From Dehalococcoidia bacterium (GTDB taxonomy: Bacteria > Chloroflexota > Dehalococcoidia > Lucifugimonadales > UBA3495): a DNA stretch of 64,000 bases. Shown in pieces: positions 1-9,366 of this stretch; position 1 is the stretch's first letter, and every line of letters starts with the position of its first letter. Below the pieces are notes generated by a model that worked only from the letters and a program-made list of their open reading frames with translations, ran no database searches and was not told where the DNA came from. The position numbers and the translations under genes were made by a program. Location: assembly GCA_003523055.1 (NCBI GenBank), contig DPHC01000001.1, positions 28,234 through 92,233 of the forward strand. Direction: 5' to 3'.

Positions 1-191
1 GTCGAAATGATTAAATGTTGGTACAGATTTAGGTAGTTAAATATAACAATATTGCATACATATAATCGGTTTGCAAAAAAAGTAACTGGAAGATCTCTGT
101 TGATTGATGGCCACCTTATGGTCTAAGAATGCACTTTTAGTATCAACAAGAAGTAATGAACTTGCTTATTAATAAGGTGTACAACCAAGTA

Positions 192-935
192 TTAGGCGAT
201 TGCTATGATTGAAATGCTCATTACCGATGCCATCCAAGCTTGGTCGTCATTTGGTTTGTATGTTTCTTCAGAAATGACATCAACTTTGGTGAATCCTGCA
301 TCATATATTTTCTGTACATAGGTTGATTTGATTTCAGCTCCAGATACGCAGTGACACCAATTTTCATCAGTCAGTGCTTCCTCTGGAAGCGCATTTGTGA
401 TCACAATGTCACATATATGAAATCTTCCACCAGGCCTCAATATTCGATGCGCTTCTTTAAATACTGATGATTTGTCTGGAGTTAAATTTATCACACAGTT
501 TGATATGATAACGTCTTTTGAATTGCTAGCTAGGCCAGTTTTACTGATCAGGGCTTGTTTGAAACTAACATTATCCAAGCCTAGTTTTTCTTTGTTTGAA
601 TTCGCTAATGCCAACATAGCTGGTGTCATATCTATTCCGATGACTGATCCCGAGGAACCTACAGCTTTTGCAGCTATAAAACAGTCTATGCCTCCTCCAC
701 TGCCAAAATCTACGACATTATCTCCAGGTTGTAATACCCCGATAATATTGGGATTACCGCAGCCAGCTGAGGCGCCAACTACTGTCTCAGGTAGGCCTGT
801 GATTTGATCCTCAGAATATCCTGGGGAACATTCTGCAAATCCAGAATTTGGAGTGCAGCAAGCTGATGCAGTTTCTGCCAAATCAGTATAACGTTGTTGT
901 ACATTAAGTATGATTCTATTAGATTCAGTTTCCAT
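192..935 (-). CDS. arsM: Arsenite S-adenosylmethionine methyltransferase
   Basis: Methylates trivalent arsenic using SAM in the cytoplasm, a detoxification step. The 247-residue protein has the Rossmann SAM loop DFGSGGG at about 76-82 and the ArsM hallmarks AGCGNP (Cys59), SNCVINL (Cys147) and WCHCVSGA (Cys194/Cys196), matching the three family As(III)-binding cysteines; an extra Cys pair sits at 26-27. The ATG follows a GAGG ribosome site. It is the last gene of a minus-strand run after an MFS carrier and a flavin monooxygenase, 14 nt or so behind the latter, so it is probably co-transcribed. No arsR, arsB or arsC lies next to it. Family assignment is firm; the substrate is inferred from the family. 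Confidence 0.88.
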   Translation of the reverse strand: METESNRIILNVQQRYTDLAETASACCTPNSGFAECSPGYSEDQITGLPETVVGASAGCGNPNIIGVLQPGDNVVDFGSGGGIDCFIAAKAVGSSGSVIGIDMTPAMLALANSNKEKLGLDNVSFKQALISKTGLASNSKDVIISNCVINLTPDKSSVFKEAHRILRPGGRFHICDIVITNALPEEALTDENWCHCVSGAEIKSTYVQKIYDAGFTKVDVISEETYKPNDDQAWMASVMSISIIAIA

Positions 936-949
936 AATAACCTCAGTTT

Positions 950-2101
950 TTATTTGGATTTGACTCCCATCGGATCAGCATCTTCTACATCTAGTATGAA
1001 ATTAGCATAATTTTCATAAGATGATTGATTTGACATCATATGTTGGGCACAAGCGCAGGCGTCTCTGTAGTATTTTTGTAAATTGTTATTAAGGTAAATC
1101 GCTTCGCCGCCTCCATATTTAAAGGCCATATGTGTGATTTCTTCCGCTATTTCACTTGCATAGACACCAGATGTTCTCATTTCACTTTGTATGAGTGGAG
1201 GAGGAACTATACCTTGTTCTGCATATTCCCATCCTTTCAAATGTGATTCTTTGACAAGGGCTCTAGCAGCGGAGAGTTTAATTTTTGATAACCCTAGATC
1301 TTTTTTAAAATACCCTCTATCAGATACTGGTAGTAAATCGGAATTATAACCCCGAAGTTTTGTTTTTGACATCTCTGTAATTGTTTCTAATGAACGTTTT
1401 GCTATTCCTAAGCATACTGCTGCGTGGTCCATCGTTACAAAACCTGGTCTTCCCAAGTAATTCATGGGTCCTCCCCTTAAAGGGATTTGGTTGTTCAGTT
1501 CGAAAGTGAAATTTTTTGGAACAAATAATTCATTTGCTGTGTAACTGCAACTTCCGGTACCTTTTAATCCCATAACTTGCCAGTTGTCGTGGATTTCAAG
1601 AGCGGTTGCAAGCATGCACGCAATCCTGGGAGGCTCATTTTCGATTGTGAAACCTCCTGACACCCATACACTTTGACTGATGCCACTAGCATAAGACCAA
1701 GTACCAGAAAGTATATATCCTCCGTCAGTCGGTACTGCTTTCCCTGAAGGGCTTGGAACACTGGCCGCTAATGGTATTTCCTGATTTTTAAATATTACAT
1801 CTATAGCTGATTTTTCTAAAAAAGATCCAGGTCTTCCGATAGCGCTGTTACCGATCATGGTATTCCAACCTATAGATCCGTCTATCCTGCTGAGTTCTTC
1901 TATTGCATCCATATAGGTTACTATATCTGTATCTAAGCCACCCAAATCTGCACTTAATTTCATTGTGAAAAGTCCAGTTTGTTTAAGAATTTGAACTATT
2001 TCGTCAGGCAATCTCCGGAGTTCTTCTGATTTTGAACTATATTGTTCTAAACTTCCGGATATTTTTTCAATACGGTTAAGAATTTCTGTGCGGTTTGACA
2101 T
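950..2101 (-). CDS. Acyl-CoA-dehydrogenase-fold flavin-dependent monooxygenase
   Basis: About 383 residues with acyl-CoA dehydrogenase architecture: an N-terminal helical domain (LRRLPDEIVQILKQTGLF, IDGSIGWN), a central beta domain (GGYILSGTWSYASG; GLKGTGSCSYTANELFVP) and a C-terminal helical bundle ending in a YYRDACACAQH stretch. This pattern is that of the HsaA/DszC-type group D flavin monooxygenases, which use reduced flavin to oxygenate aromatic, sulfur or other xenobiotic-like substrates, rather than of true acyl-CoA dehydrogenases; the catalytic Glu of the latter is not evident. I chose the ATG at 2101 because a GGGA ribosome site lies 9 nt upstream; an in-frame ATG at 2110 is the alternative. 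A paralogue lies at 39712-40869. Substrate unknown. Confidence 0.75.
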   Translation of the reverse strand: MSNRTEILNRIEKISGSLEQYSSKSEELRRLPDEIVQILKQTGLFTMKLSADLGGLDTDIVTYMDAIEELSRIDGSIGWNTMIGNSAIGRPGSFLEKSAIDVIFKNQEIPLAASVPSPSGKAVPTDGGYILSGTWSYASGISQSVWVSGGFTIENEPPRIACMLATALEIHDNWQVMGLKGTGSCSYTANELFVPKNFTFELNNQIPLRGGPMNYLGRPGFVTMDHAAVCLGIAKRSLETITEMSKTKLRGYNSDLLPVSDRGYFKKDLGLSKIKLSAARALVKESHLKGWEYAEQGIVPPPLIQSEMRTSGVYASEIAEEITHMAFKYGGGEAIYLNNNLQKYYRDACACAQHMMSNQSSYENYANFILDVEDADPMGVKSK

Positions 2102-2174
2102 AGTAATCATTCCCTAGTTATTTTTGGTACACATATAACAGGTTGGATTTCAACTTACATGATTATATCAGTGT

Positions 2175-3473
2175 TTAATCTGCAATAGCACTTAGGTTTA
2201 TATCTTTATCCCAGTCAGGTATTAAAGAACCTTTAGTAGCGGACATTGAATAAAGTATAATTGCACCTATAAGGCTTGTTCCTCCTGCAAAGTAAATTGT
2301 TATCACGTGTGAACTGGTTAAATCAAATAAAGGACCACCGATATATCCTCCTACAGCCATTCCGAGGCCAGCGCCCAATATTTGCCATCCATATGTTCTT
2401 CCAAAAGACCCTCTGCCGTAATATTGTCGGTTAATAACTGCAAATGCAGAACCTTCTCCACCGTATCCGAATCCCCATATAATAGAAAATAATATGAAGT
2501 GCCATGATTCGGTAGACCATAATAAGCCAAATATTGGTAAAGCTTGCCATAGGAACATTATAATCATAGTTCTCCTGGCTCCAAATTTTTCAGCAATGGC
2601 CGGAGTTATGAATCTTGTTATTCCACTGATCGTAAAAAACAGGAATGCTCCTTGCCCTGCAGTGGAGTATGAAACCCCCGCTGTAATTGCGATAGGTATG
2701 AATTGCATCATGATTACTGAATGGCTAACGCATCCTAAGTGATGTACAGCTACGAGTTTCCAAAATTCCGGAGTTGTCCTTACTGCTTTAGCATGAGCTT
2801 TTTGAAGAGCGATTTCTAAAAGAGTATTAGTTTTTGCCTTTGCTTCTACTGCTGCAGGGACTGTTAATATTTCACTTCCAAAAGGCAATTTCCCAATGGA
2901 TTGAGGAGTGCTTTTGTAAAGTATTAATAACAAAAACATGCATGCACTACCACCAATGCTTAGAATCCAAAAAGTGTTTTGAATGCCCCAGATTGGTAGT
3001 GCAGACGTGAGTGCTAACGTAGTAAGCCCAGGGCCGAAACCTTGGGATGCCTGTACTATTCCTACAGCTATGCCGAGTTTTTTATCAAACCAGTATGAAA
3101 TTGTTGTGATTAAGGATATGTTTAGGCACGCATGCGTGATGCCCATGAATATTCCAAATGCTATCCATATATGCCAAACTTCTGTGGAAATTGCAGTTAT
3201 TATGGATCCTATTAAAAATGCAATGATGCTTATTAGTATTAAATATCTACCGCCATATTTGTCGTTTAACATGCCTACATATGGAGACAATAAGGCTCCA
3301 AAAATAGCAGATATAGCATAGGCGGCTAATATTGAAGAGTGATTCCACCCGTATTTGTTTTCCAGAGGATTTATTAATGCTCCAAAAGCTTGATTTAAAG
3401 TACCGCCAAACAGATATAACAGCACTGATATACCTACTATCACCCATCCATAATGAATTTTAGTGTTTAACAT
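2175..3473 (-). CDS. MFS transporter, OFA/oxalate-formate antiporter-like
   Basis: A 432-residue 12-helix carrier of the inner membrane. The N-terminus HYGWVIVGISVLLYLFGG and the loop GMLNDKYGGR between helices 2 and 3 are typical of the OFA (oxalate:formate antiporter) and monocarboxylate-like MFS group. It starts a minus-strand run that continues into the flavin monooxygenase and arsM, so it may import or export an organic acid handled by the monooxygenase; this is inferred from position only. Similar gene pairs (MFS plus acyl-CoA-dehydrogenase-fold monooxygenase) recur near 36659-40869 in this window. Confidence 0.78.
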   Translation of the reverse strand: MLNTKIHYGWVIVGISVLLYLFGGTLNQAFGALINPLENKYGWNHSSILAAYAISAIFGALLSPYVGMLNDKYGGRYLILISIIAFLIGSIITAISTEVWHIWIAFGIFMGITHACLNISLITTISYWFDKKLGIAVGIVQASQGFGPGLTTLALTSALPIWGIQNTFWILSIGGSACMFLLLILYKSTPQSIGKLPFGSEILTVPAAVEAKAKTNTLLEIALQKAHAKAVRTTPEFWKLVAVHHLGCVSHSVIMMQFIPIAITAGVSYSTAGQGAFLFFTISGITRFITPAIAEKFGARRTMIIMFLWQALPIFGLLWSTESWHFILFSIIWGFGYGGEGSAFAVINRQYYGRGSFGRTYGWQILGAGLGMAVGGYIGGPLFDLTSSHVITIYFAGGTSLIGAIILYSMSATKGSLIPDWDKDINLSAIAD

Positions 3474-3606
3474 TCAAGACCTGAATTGTTGCGATATTTT
3501 GTGTAGTTGGAGCCTATCAAGAGAGCTTTCATTTCGTGTACACTATACACCCAAATATACATTATAGTAATCTATGAATTTAGCAGTTTTAGGGAGTAAA
3601 AACAAA

Positions 3607-4971
3607 ATGGTAATTTTTAAACTGAGCAAATGGATAGCAATTTGTGCTTTGGTCAGTACAGCAATAGTTGTGCTGGCTTGTGGTGAATCCACCACAAGTG
3701 ACGATGATTACGTCCCACCGGCTGTAACTACTAATATTTCTACAGTTGTAGAAATACAACAGCCTACACCTACTTCAATAATAAAACCTCCGGTTGAAGC
3801 AATGGTGGTAGCACCTAAATATAATGCACCTGAAAAGAAAGACGATTCCTCTGGAAATACTACTGATACTGAAACGCCGGTTATTGGTGACGTTGGGTTG
3901 ACTGAAAAACCAGCTGTTAATAAAAAAGAAAAGAAAACTGAAAAAGTTCAAAAAATCGAAATTGTTTATCATAAAGATAGAACTTTTGACCGGGGACAGC
4001 ATGCTTTTGCATCATCTGGAATAACTGATAACGATTGGATGATAGGGATGAAGCAAACAGCGTTAATTAACCCTGATTTTGTTACTGCTAAAAAAGCGAG
4101 TCAATATTATAAAAACACTGATTTAGTGATCGGTATTGATCATAATGGTGTTCAAAAAGCTTACTCCACTCAATATATGGAATTGTATGAAATCATAAAT
4201 GATGAATTTGGAACAGATCCTGTTTTGGTGACTTATTGACCACTGTGCTATACGGGAATGGTCTATTCCCGCATTATTAACAGAAAAGAGTTAACTTTTG
4301 GGCATGCAGGTAGGACTTTGAGAAATGCTATTGTGTTTTATGACACTGCTACTAATAGTTTTTGGAGTCAATTTGTTGGAGAAGCTGTGCAAGGTGATTA
4401 TACTGGCACGTCATTGGTATTAATACCTAGTATGATAACTACTTGGGAGAAATGGAAAAAAGAATATCCTAATACGGTAGCAATGAAAACCAATGAAATT
4501 ACTATGATGCAGGAAATGATGCAGAACATGAATAAATCATATTATGCGAGTAGTACAACTATGATGGGTGAATTTGTTGAAGATGTTCGTTTGTCTGCTA
4601 AAGAATTTGTGCTAGGGTATGCTCACGGTTCAGTAGCTAAAGCATACTCAATTAAAAATTTAGTTAAAAACAAAATCTACAACGAAGTACTTAATGAGAT
4701 ACCTATTTTAGTAGGTTACCATCTACCAACAAATTCATCGAAAATTTTCGATAGATTTGTAATGGGGAAAGAACTTACATTTGAATATGCAGGGCCCGAC
4801 GAAGATGGAATAGAGATTGTAATTGATGTGGAAACGGGTAGTTCTTGGCGACTGCTGGATGGCCTCGCTATTGAAGGCACTCTTAAAGGGTCTACTTTGC
4901 AGATATTACCAAGTCATTTGTCTTATTGGTTTGCCTGGACAGATCATTATCCTAACACTGACTTAAATTAG
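3607..4971 (+). CDS. DUF3179 lipoprotein, predicted selenoprotein (in-frame TGA = Sec211)
   Basis: Read through the TGA at 4237-4239 this is one 454-residue DUF3179 protein; read as a stop it would split into two halves in the same frame with no ribosome site for the second. The N-terminus is a lipoprotein signal (lipobox VLAC, Cys25), then a Thr/Pro/Lys-rich linker, then DUF3179: IGIDHNGVQKAYSTQ, VTY-Sec-PLCYTGMVYSR, then FWSQFVGEAVQGDYTG, and a second related half from about residue 325. Most family members have VTYCPLC, so Sec replaces the first Cys of a CxxC. A hairpin with the bacterial SECIS loop sits 13 nt after the codon (4253-4271). I chose ATG 3607 for its AGGGAG ribosome site and signal peptide; ATG 3574 is in frame upstream. 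The biochemical role of DUF3179 is unknown; surface location and a redox-like UxxC suggest a thiol/selenol function. Confidence 0.8.
4253..4271 (+). promoter_or_regulatory. Predicted bacterial SECIS hairpin for DUF3179 gene
   Basis: Perfect 7-bp stem CGGGAAT / ATTCCCG closing a GGTCT loop. The loop begins 20 nt after the TGA (4237-4239). In E. coli fdhF the SelB-binding loop is also GGUCU and starts about 18 nt after UGA. The hairpin is entirely inside the reading frame, as bacterial SECIS elements are. Confidence 0.75.
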
Positions 4972-4974
4972 TAT

Positions 4975-6093
4975 TCAGGAAAATATCCTATTAAAATTTG
5001 AATATTCCTTAGGATTTAGATCATGACCTTTGAATCCTGAGAATGAGGCTTCGTATCTGTGTGCCCTGAATATAGCATTGGAGTACCCAAAGACACTACC
5101 ACCGGCGCTGGTAGGGTTATAAACAAAATGAGGGCTTATGTATTCCCAAACTATATCTCCAGTAGTAGTTACTTCAAAAAGCCTTCCAGGAGCGCCTTCG
5201 CATACCAAAGTATTGCCGTTAGAAAGTCTTTCAGCATTACTGATATTATAGCTGTAAAATGACATCGCAGGATCTCCTAAATATTCCCATTCTATTTCAT
5301 TACTTTCAGGATTGATCTCTAATAATCTAGAGTAATTCATTCCTCTTCTGTGTGCCCCATTATCAAACAACAAAATATTTCCGTTGCTCAGCATGTTTGG
5401 ATTGTGTTGATGAGATACGATTCCAGGTCCCCATTTCCATATATATTCGCCTGTATTTATATCTATGATGCCAATTGTACTAGTTTGTCTAAAACTAACT
5501 AAAAGATTACCGTCATTAGTCAAATCAAGCGAATTTGCATGTGTCCACTCTTTACGGTTTTCTAAAAAGCATATTTGATCGTCTTCGAATTCTAAATTTT
5601 TCCATAATAGTAATTCGTTCACAATATCTCCGGCAGGGTTTATTTCTATGACTTTGTCCCCGAACATTTGGGAAGAACTGTTTTTGTCAATGAACCCTCC
5701 TTTTACTTGCATTGTGATGCTATCTGGCAAGATTTCCCACGCCAATGAAATTGTATTTCCATTGGACAGCCTTCTAAAGTCATGGTGCAGCAATGGGTTT
5801 TTATATTCCCAGATAACATTGCTCTCCCAGTCCAGTTCTTTAATAGATTTAGAGGATCCTCCCATGCCTTCTGCTTCTTCTGCTACGCCGCTACGTAGAA
5901 GAAGGTTTCCATTTTTGAGAAGTCGTGAGTACATTATCCCATCAGGATCTTCCCATCGATGGCAAATGTTACCTTTCATATCGATCAGATTAGTCCAGGT
6001 GCCGCCTCTGGTAGATACTAAAGTGTACCCATTCAATGCTCGTTGCGGTGAATGGTGTATCAGTCCCGTTTTATGGTGTCGCGACCAACCCAT
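4975..6093 (-). CDS. Arylsulfotransferase (ASST)-like beta-propeller protein
   Basis: A 372-residue protein built from repeated blades with W-W spacing and the refrain LSNGN (RLLKNGNLLL, RLSNGNTISL, MLSNGNILLF, RLSNGNTLV), as in the ASST/aryl-sulfate sulfotransferase family. Blade motifs such as DINTGEYIWKWG and GDIVWEY are visible. No signal peptide is seen, unlike periplasmic ASST enzymes, and the N-terminus is MGWSRHHKTGL, so it may be cytoplasmic or exported in another way. Such short ASST-like proteins are widespread without proven sulfotransferase activity; the catalytic His of AssT cannot be placed with certainty. It converges on the DUF3179 gene with 3 nt between the stops. Confidence 0.7.
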   Translation of the reverse strand: MGWSRHHKTGLIHHSPQRALNGYTLVSTRGGTWTNLIDMKGNICHRWEDPDGIMYSRLLKNGNLLLRSGVAEEAEGMGGSSKSIKELDWESNVIWEYKNPLLHHDFRRLSNGNTISLAWEILPDSITMQVKGGFIDKNSSSQMFGDKVIEINPAGDIVNELLLWKNLEFEDDQICFLENRKEWTHANSLDLTNDGNLLVSFRQTSTIGIIDINTGEYIWKWGPGIVSHQHNPNMLSNGNILLFDNGAHRRGMNYSRLLEINPESNEIEWEYLGDPAMSFYSYNISNAERLSNGNTLVCEGAPGRLFEVTTTGDIVWEYISPHFVYNPTSAGGSVFGYSNAIFRAHRYEASFSGFKGHDLNPKEYSNFNRIFS

Positions 6094-6208
6094 ATGATTC
6101 TCCTAATTAAAAGCTAATATAATATGACATTGCAAATCAGGTTATTGTTTGCTCTCGGTAAGATTTTTTATTGTAGAATATTGTTCAGTAGATTATTACT
6201 TAACTGAG

Positions 6209-6285
6209 TGGCGACCCCGATCGGATTCGAACCGACGATCTTTGCCGTGACAGGGCAATATGTTAAACCGCTACACCACGGGGCC
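6209..6285 (-). tRNA. tRNA-Asp (GTC)
   Basis: Acceptor arms GGCCCCG and CGGGGTC pair with one G-T; the anticodon loop CTGTCAC between TTGCC and GGCAA gives anticodon GTC. The T-arm has GGTTCGAATCC. The 3' CCA is encoded in the DNA. Confidence 0.95.
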
Positions 6286-6320
6286 ATCAAGTAATTAACC
6301 GGAATTAACCGGTGAACATA

Positions 6321-6350
6321 AGTTTATTGCTGTTTTGTATAAACTGTCAA
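6321..6350 (-). promoter_or_regulatory. Probable sigma-A promoter for tRNA-Asp
   Basis: On the minus strand TTGACA (6345-6350), an 18-nt spacer and TAAACT (6321-6326), placed about 35 nt before the tRNA 5' end. It overlaps the region ahead of the divergent CoA-transferase gene. Confidence 0.5.
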
Positions 6351-6406
6351 GATTTTGGGAAAAAAATATTAATGAGAATCATTATTTTAATAGGAGAATA
6401 TGTTTA

Positions 6407-7639
6407 ATGTCTGAATCAAATAAATTGCCTTTACCTCTCAAGAACCTGCGGGTTTTGGATGCAACTCACATTGTAGCCGGGCCGTTTTGTTCAATGATAT
6501 TAGGTGATATGGGGGCAGAAGTTATAAAAATCGAAAGACCAGGAACCGGTGAACAGGGCCGAGGCAATCAGCCATTTATTGAAAATGCGAATGGTGAACG
6601 GATGAGTGCGAGGTTTTTAGGTGTCAACAGGAATAAAAAAAGCATTTCGATAGATTTACGTGACCCTAGAGCCAAAATAGCATTCGAAACTATGCTGAAA
6701 GAATCCGATGTTTTGCTAGATAATTGGGGACCAGGGGCTTTAGGTAGATTAGGCTATTCTTGGGATAACCTGCATGAAATAAACCCTGGGTTAGTTTATG
6801 TAACTATAACTGGTTATGGTGCCCATGAAGACTATGAAGGACCATATTCACAGTGGCCAGCTAATAACCCCTGTGTGCAGGGAATGGGCGGATGGATGGA
6901 GTCGACCGGAGCTCCAGACGGACCACCCCAGATGGTTGGAGACAATATGGGAGATTCAATTCCCGGTGTCTGGGCGGCTTTGGGTATGATGATGGCATTG
7001 GAAACCAAGAGGCAAACTGGCAAAGGCCAGCACGTTGACACAGCGATGTATGACTGTATGACTGCTCATACCACAAGTACTATGCCGTATTACCAGGCTA
7101 CAGGAATAGTCACTACTAGGGCTAGAGAAAATATGATTTCTGCGCAACTAACATTAAAAACTTCAGATGGTTACGTAGTTTTAGCAGGAGCCAGAGGGCA
7201 TGGGAAATGGAAAAAATTGTGGACTTTAATAGACAGAAATGATCTTGCAAATGATGAAAGGTATTTAGGTGATGGAACTAACGGACAGTTTTATTTTGAT
7301 TATGTAGTTCCTGCTATTGAAAACTGGTCTGCTTCTCAAACCAAAAAATATGTAGCTGAGACTTTAGTTGGTTTTGGATTTTCCATGGGGATGGTTCAAG
7401 ATGTTAAAGATTTGGACGAATGCCCACATCTGGCCGCTAGAGATATGTTTGTAGAAACAGGAGATACTTTAGGAGGTACTTTTAGGACTGTGGATACACC
7501 TATCAAGTTGACTAGTAGTGAAAAATGTTCACATACTACTCCGCCAAAATTAGGTCAAGATAACTACCAGATCTTAACTTCTTTGGCAAAATTAAGCGAA
7601 GAACAAATAAAAGAATTAGAAGCTGATGGAGTCATTTAA
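6407..7639 (+). CDS. CaiB/BaiF family CoA-transferase
   Basis: Class III CoA-transferase, moving CoA between acyl donors and acceptors in the cytoplasm. The family signature LRVLDATHIVAGPFCSM followed by LGDMGAEVIKIERPGTGE is at the N-terminus, then RNKKSISIDLRDP, LGYSWDNLHEINPGLVYV and MVGDNMGDSIPGVWAALG, which contains the region of the catalytic Asp. From the ATG at 6407 the protein is 410 residues, normal for the family; a longer in-frame start at 6335 lacks a ribosome site and adds 24 non-family residues, whereas AGGAG lies 10-11 nt before 6407. It stands alone between tRNA-Asp and hisS, and its substrate cannot be read from the context. Confidence 0.88.
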   Translation: MSESNKLPLPLKNLRVLDATHIVAGPFCSMILGDMGAEVIKIERPGTGEQGRGNQPFIENANGERMSARFLGVNRNKKSISIDLRDPRAKIAFETMLKESDVLLDNWGPGALGRLGYSWDNLHEINPGLVYVTITGYGAHEDYEGPYSQWPANNPCVQGMGGWMESTGAPDGPPQMVGDNMGDSIPGVWAALGMMMALETKRQTGKGQHVDTAMYDCMTAHTTSTMPYYQATGIVTTRARENMISAQLTLKTSDGYVVLAGARGHGKWKKLWTLIDRNDLANDERYLGDGTNGQFYFDYVVPAIENWSASQTKKYVAETLVGFGFSMGMVQDVKDLDECPHLAARDMFVETGDTLGGTFRTVDTPIKLTSSEKCSHTTPPKLGQDNYQILTSLAKLSEEQIKELEADGVI

Positions 7640-7670
7640 TCCTTTGGTGAGATAGCCTAATTGTTTTTCA

Positions 7671-7699
7671 TTACTGCACTATTGTTTCAAGTGTATAAT
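7671..7699 (+). promoter_or_regulatory. Probable sigma-A promoter for hisS
   Basis: TTACTG (7671-7676), a 17-nt spacer and a perfect TATAAT (7694-7699), 28 nt ahead of the hisS start. The -35 resembles that of the 5S rRNA promoter (TTACCA). Confidence 0.6.
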
Positions 7700-7727
7700 G
7701 AGAACATCCTTATGAGAGGTATATATA

Positions 7728-8975
7728 TTGTTATTTAAAGCTCCAAGAGGCACGTCTGATTTATTACCAGACATGCAGAAATACGCAAGATACATAGAAA
7801 AAATAGCTTCTGAGTTATCATCGTTATATGGATACACTAGGGTAGACACCCCAACTTTTGAAGAATCTTCATTGTTTGTTAGATCTGTAGGGGAAGGAAC
7901 CGATATAGTCGATAAAGAAATGTATTCATTTGATGACCGCGGAGGCGATAGTATGACATTGAGACCGGAAGGTACTGCATCTATTTGTCGTGCATATTTA
8001 GAACATGGTATGCATAATCTTGTACAACCGGTAAGGCTCCATTATTTTTGTTCTGTTTTTAGATATGAACGTCCACAGGCGGGTAGGTATAGAGAGCATC
8101 ACCAGTTTGGAGCTGAGGCAATAGGAGACTCAGATCCATCAGTAGACATAGAAATCATAAAATTTGCTTATGACTTAATAAAAGAGATAGGACTCACTAA
8201 GACCAACCTTTTTATTAACTCAATTGGAGATAATAACTGTCGACCTAAATTTGTCAAAGAATTGACAGAATACTATGAATCATTTCGGTCAGAATTGTGT
8301 GAAGATTGCTTGAAAAGAATTGAGAGGAATCCTCTGAGGCTTTTAGACTGTAAAAATACTCAATGTTCTAAATTAAGTGAAAATGCTCCTAAATGTGTGG
8401 ATTATCTTTGTAATGAATGCGGTGAGCATTGGGAATCAGTAAGGCAATATTTGATTAACCTGGATATTCCATTCATAGTGGACCACAAACTTGTGCGAGG
8501 ATTGGATTATTACACTAAAACAGTGTTTGAGATTCAACCTGCAGATGTTGGAGGGCAGTCAACTATTTGCGGAGGCGGCCGCTATGATGCTCTTATAGAG
8601 CAAATAGGAGGTAAGCCGGTTCCTGCAATGGGTTTTGCTACTGGGATAGAGAGGCTAACCTTGAATTTGATAAAAGAAAACATTGATATCCCTGAAATAA
8701 AATCTCCGGATTATTTAGTTGTTAACATTGGAGATTCAGCACGACCAGTAGCTATTAAAATCGCAGCTCAGATTAGAGACCGTGGCGCTGGGGCGATCCT
8801 TGCTAACGGAGCAAAAGGACTTAGGGGGCAGATGAGACAGGCTAATTCCCTTGATGTGCCATATGTCATTATTATTGGAGATTCAGAAATTGAGAATAAT
8901 GAATTAGTTGTGAAGAACATGGCTTCGTCTGAACAGAACGTCTGTTCTGTTTCAGATTTTTTGAAATCTCTGTAA
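7728..8975 (+). CDS. hisS: Histidyl-tRNA synthetase
   Basis: Class II synthetase charging tRNA-His. The 415-residue protein has the N-terminal APRGTSDLLPDM, motif 2 around VFRYERPQAGRYREHHQFG, the His-specific LVRGLDYYTKTVFEI and motif 3 GMGFATGIERL, followed by an anticodon-binding domain with ANGAKGLRGQMRQAN. The start is TTG with a GAGAGG ribosome site. It heads a region with three histidine-biosynthesis genes further on. The last codons contain a hairpin (8929-8955) followed by a run of T. Confidence 0.96.
   Translation: MLFKAPRGTSDLLPDMQKYARYIEKIASELSSLYGYTRVDTPTFEESSLFVRSVGEGTDIVDKEMYSFDDRGGDSMTLRPEGTASICRAYLEHGMHNLVQPVRLHYFCSVFRYERPQAGRYREHHQFGAEAIGDSDPSVDIEIIKFAYDLIKEIGLTKTNLFINSIGDNNCRPKFVKELTEYYESFRSELCEDCLKRIERNPLRLLDCKNTQCSKLSENAPKCVDYLCNECGEHWESVRQYLINLDIPFIVDHKLVRGLDYYTKTVFEIQPADVGGQSTICGGGRYDALIEQIGGKPVPAMGFATGIERLTLNLIKENIDIPEIKSPDYLVVNIGDSARPVAIKIAAQIRDRGAGAILANGAKGLRGQMRQANSLDVPYVIIIGDSEIENNELVVKNMASSEQNVCSVSDFLKSL
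8929..8963 (+). terminator. Possible intrinsic terminator overlapping the end of hisS
   Basis: CTGAACAGAAC and GTTCTGTTTCAG pair with one bulge around a GTCT loop, followed by ATTTTTTG. It lies before the hisS stop codon, so it would be disturbed by translating ribosomes. Confidence 0.35.
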
Positions 8976-9060
8976 AATAAGTATCTAAAATTTGACACCT
9001 TAATCACTCATTGTTATTATTAGAACAAATGTACTAATAATAATAAATGGACGGTATTGT

Positions 9061-9279
9061 ATGAATATTTTTTATAGAGGATATTTAATTCACGAGGAAA
9101 TAAAGCAAATTTGCTATGCAATTTATGGAACGAACCCTGAACGGAATGAAGTGCATAATTGTATTGGGTTCACAGAAGCTATGCACTGGATAGATGAACA
9201 AATTAATTTAAATAAATTTAAGCAATTATTACTTGATACCTATCCACCTGAGAAAAAATTACAACCTGCTTTATTCTGA
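9061..9279 (+). CDS. Small protein of unknown function (72 aa)
   Basis: I do not recognise a family. The protein starts MNIFYRGYLIHEEI and carries a mixed hydrophobic/charged sequence with Cys18 and Cys33 and no membrane segment; helix is likely across the ALDEQI-like stretch EAMHWIDEQINLNKFKQLL. Codon use looks like that of neighbours. Upstream at 9014-9043 lies a 10-bp inverted repeat (TTATTATTAG / CTAATAATAA) that may be an operator or leader hairpin, and downstream a terminator-like hairpin separates it from hisF. It is probably a real, host-specific gene. Confidence 0.5.
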   Translation: MNIFYRGYLIHEEIKQICYAIYGTNPERNEVHNCIGFTEAMHWIDEQINLNKFKQLLLDTYPPEKKLQPALF

Positions 9280-9321
9280 CATATAATTTCATAACCCATT
9301 TCAAGTGTCTATCTTGCATAG

Positions 9322-9349
9322 ACTCCTGTATATTAGATACAGGAGTTTT
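9322..9349 (+). terminator. Terminator-like hairpin before hisF
   Basis: Perfect 10-bp arms ACTCCTGTAT / ATACAGGAGT with an ATTAG loop, then TTTT. It ends just before the hisF ribosome site GGAAGGAG, so it either ends the 72-aa gene transcript or acts in the hisF leader. Confidence 0.6.
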
Positions 9350-9366
9350 GGAAGGAGTAAACTAAC

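Noticed and set aside
1..191. Inverted pair CACCTTAT / AATAAGGTG near 111-179
   Set aside because: About 55 nt apart with no stable hairpin or T-run, so not supported as a terminator for arsM.
4258..4971. Second half of the DUF3179 gene as its own protein starting at ATG 4258
   Set aside because: The ATG lies inside the conserved GMVYS segment of the domain and inside the hairpin, with no ribosome site. The two halves share a frame and make one full family protein.
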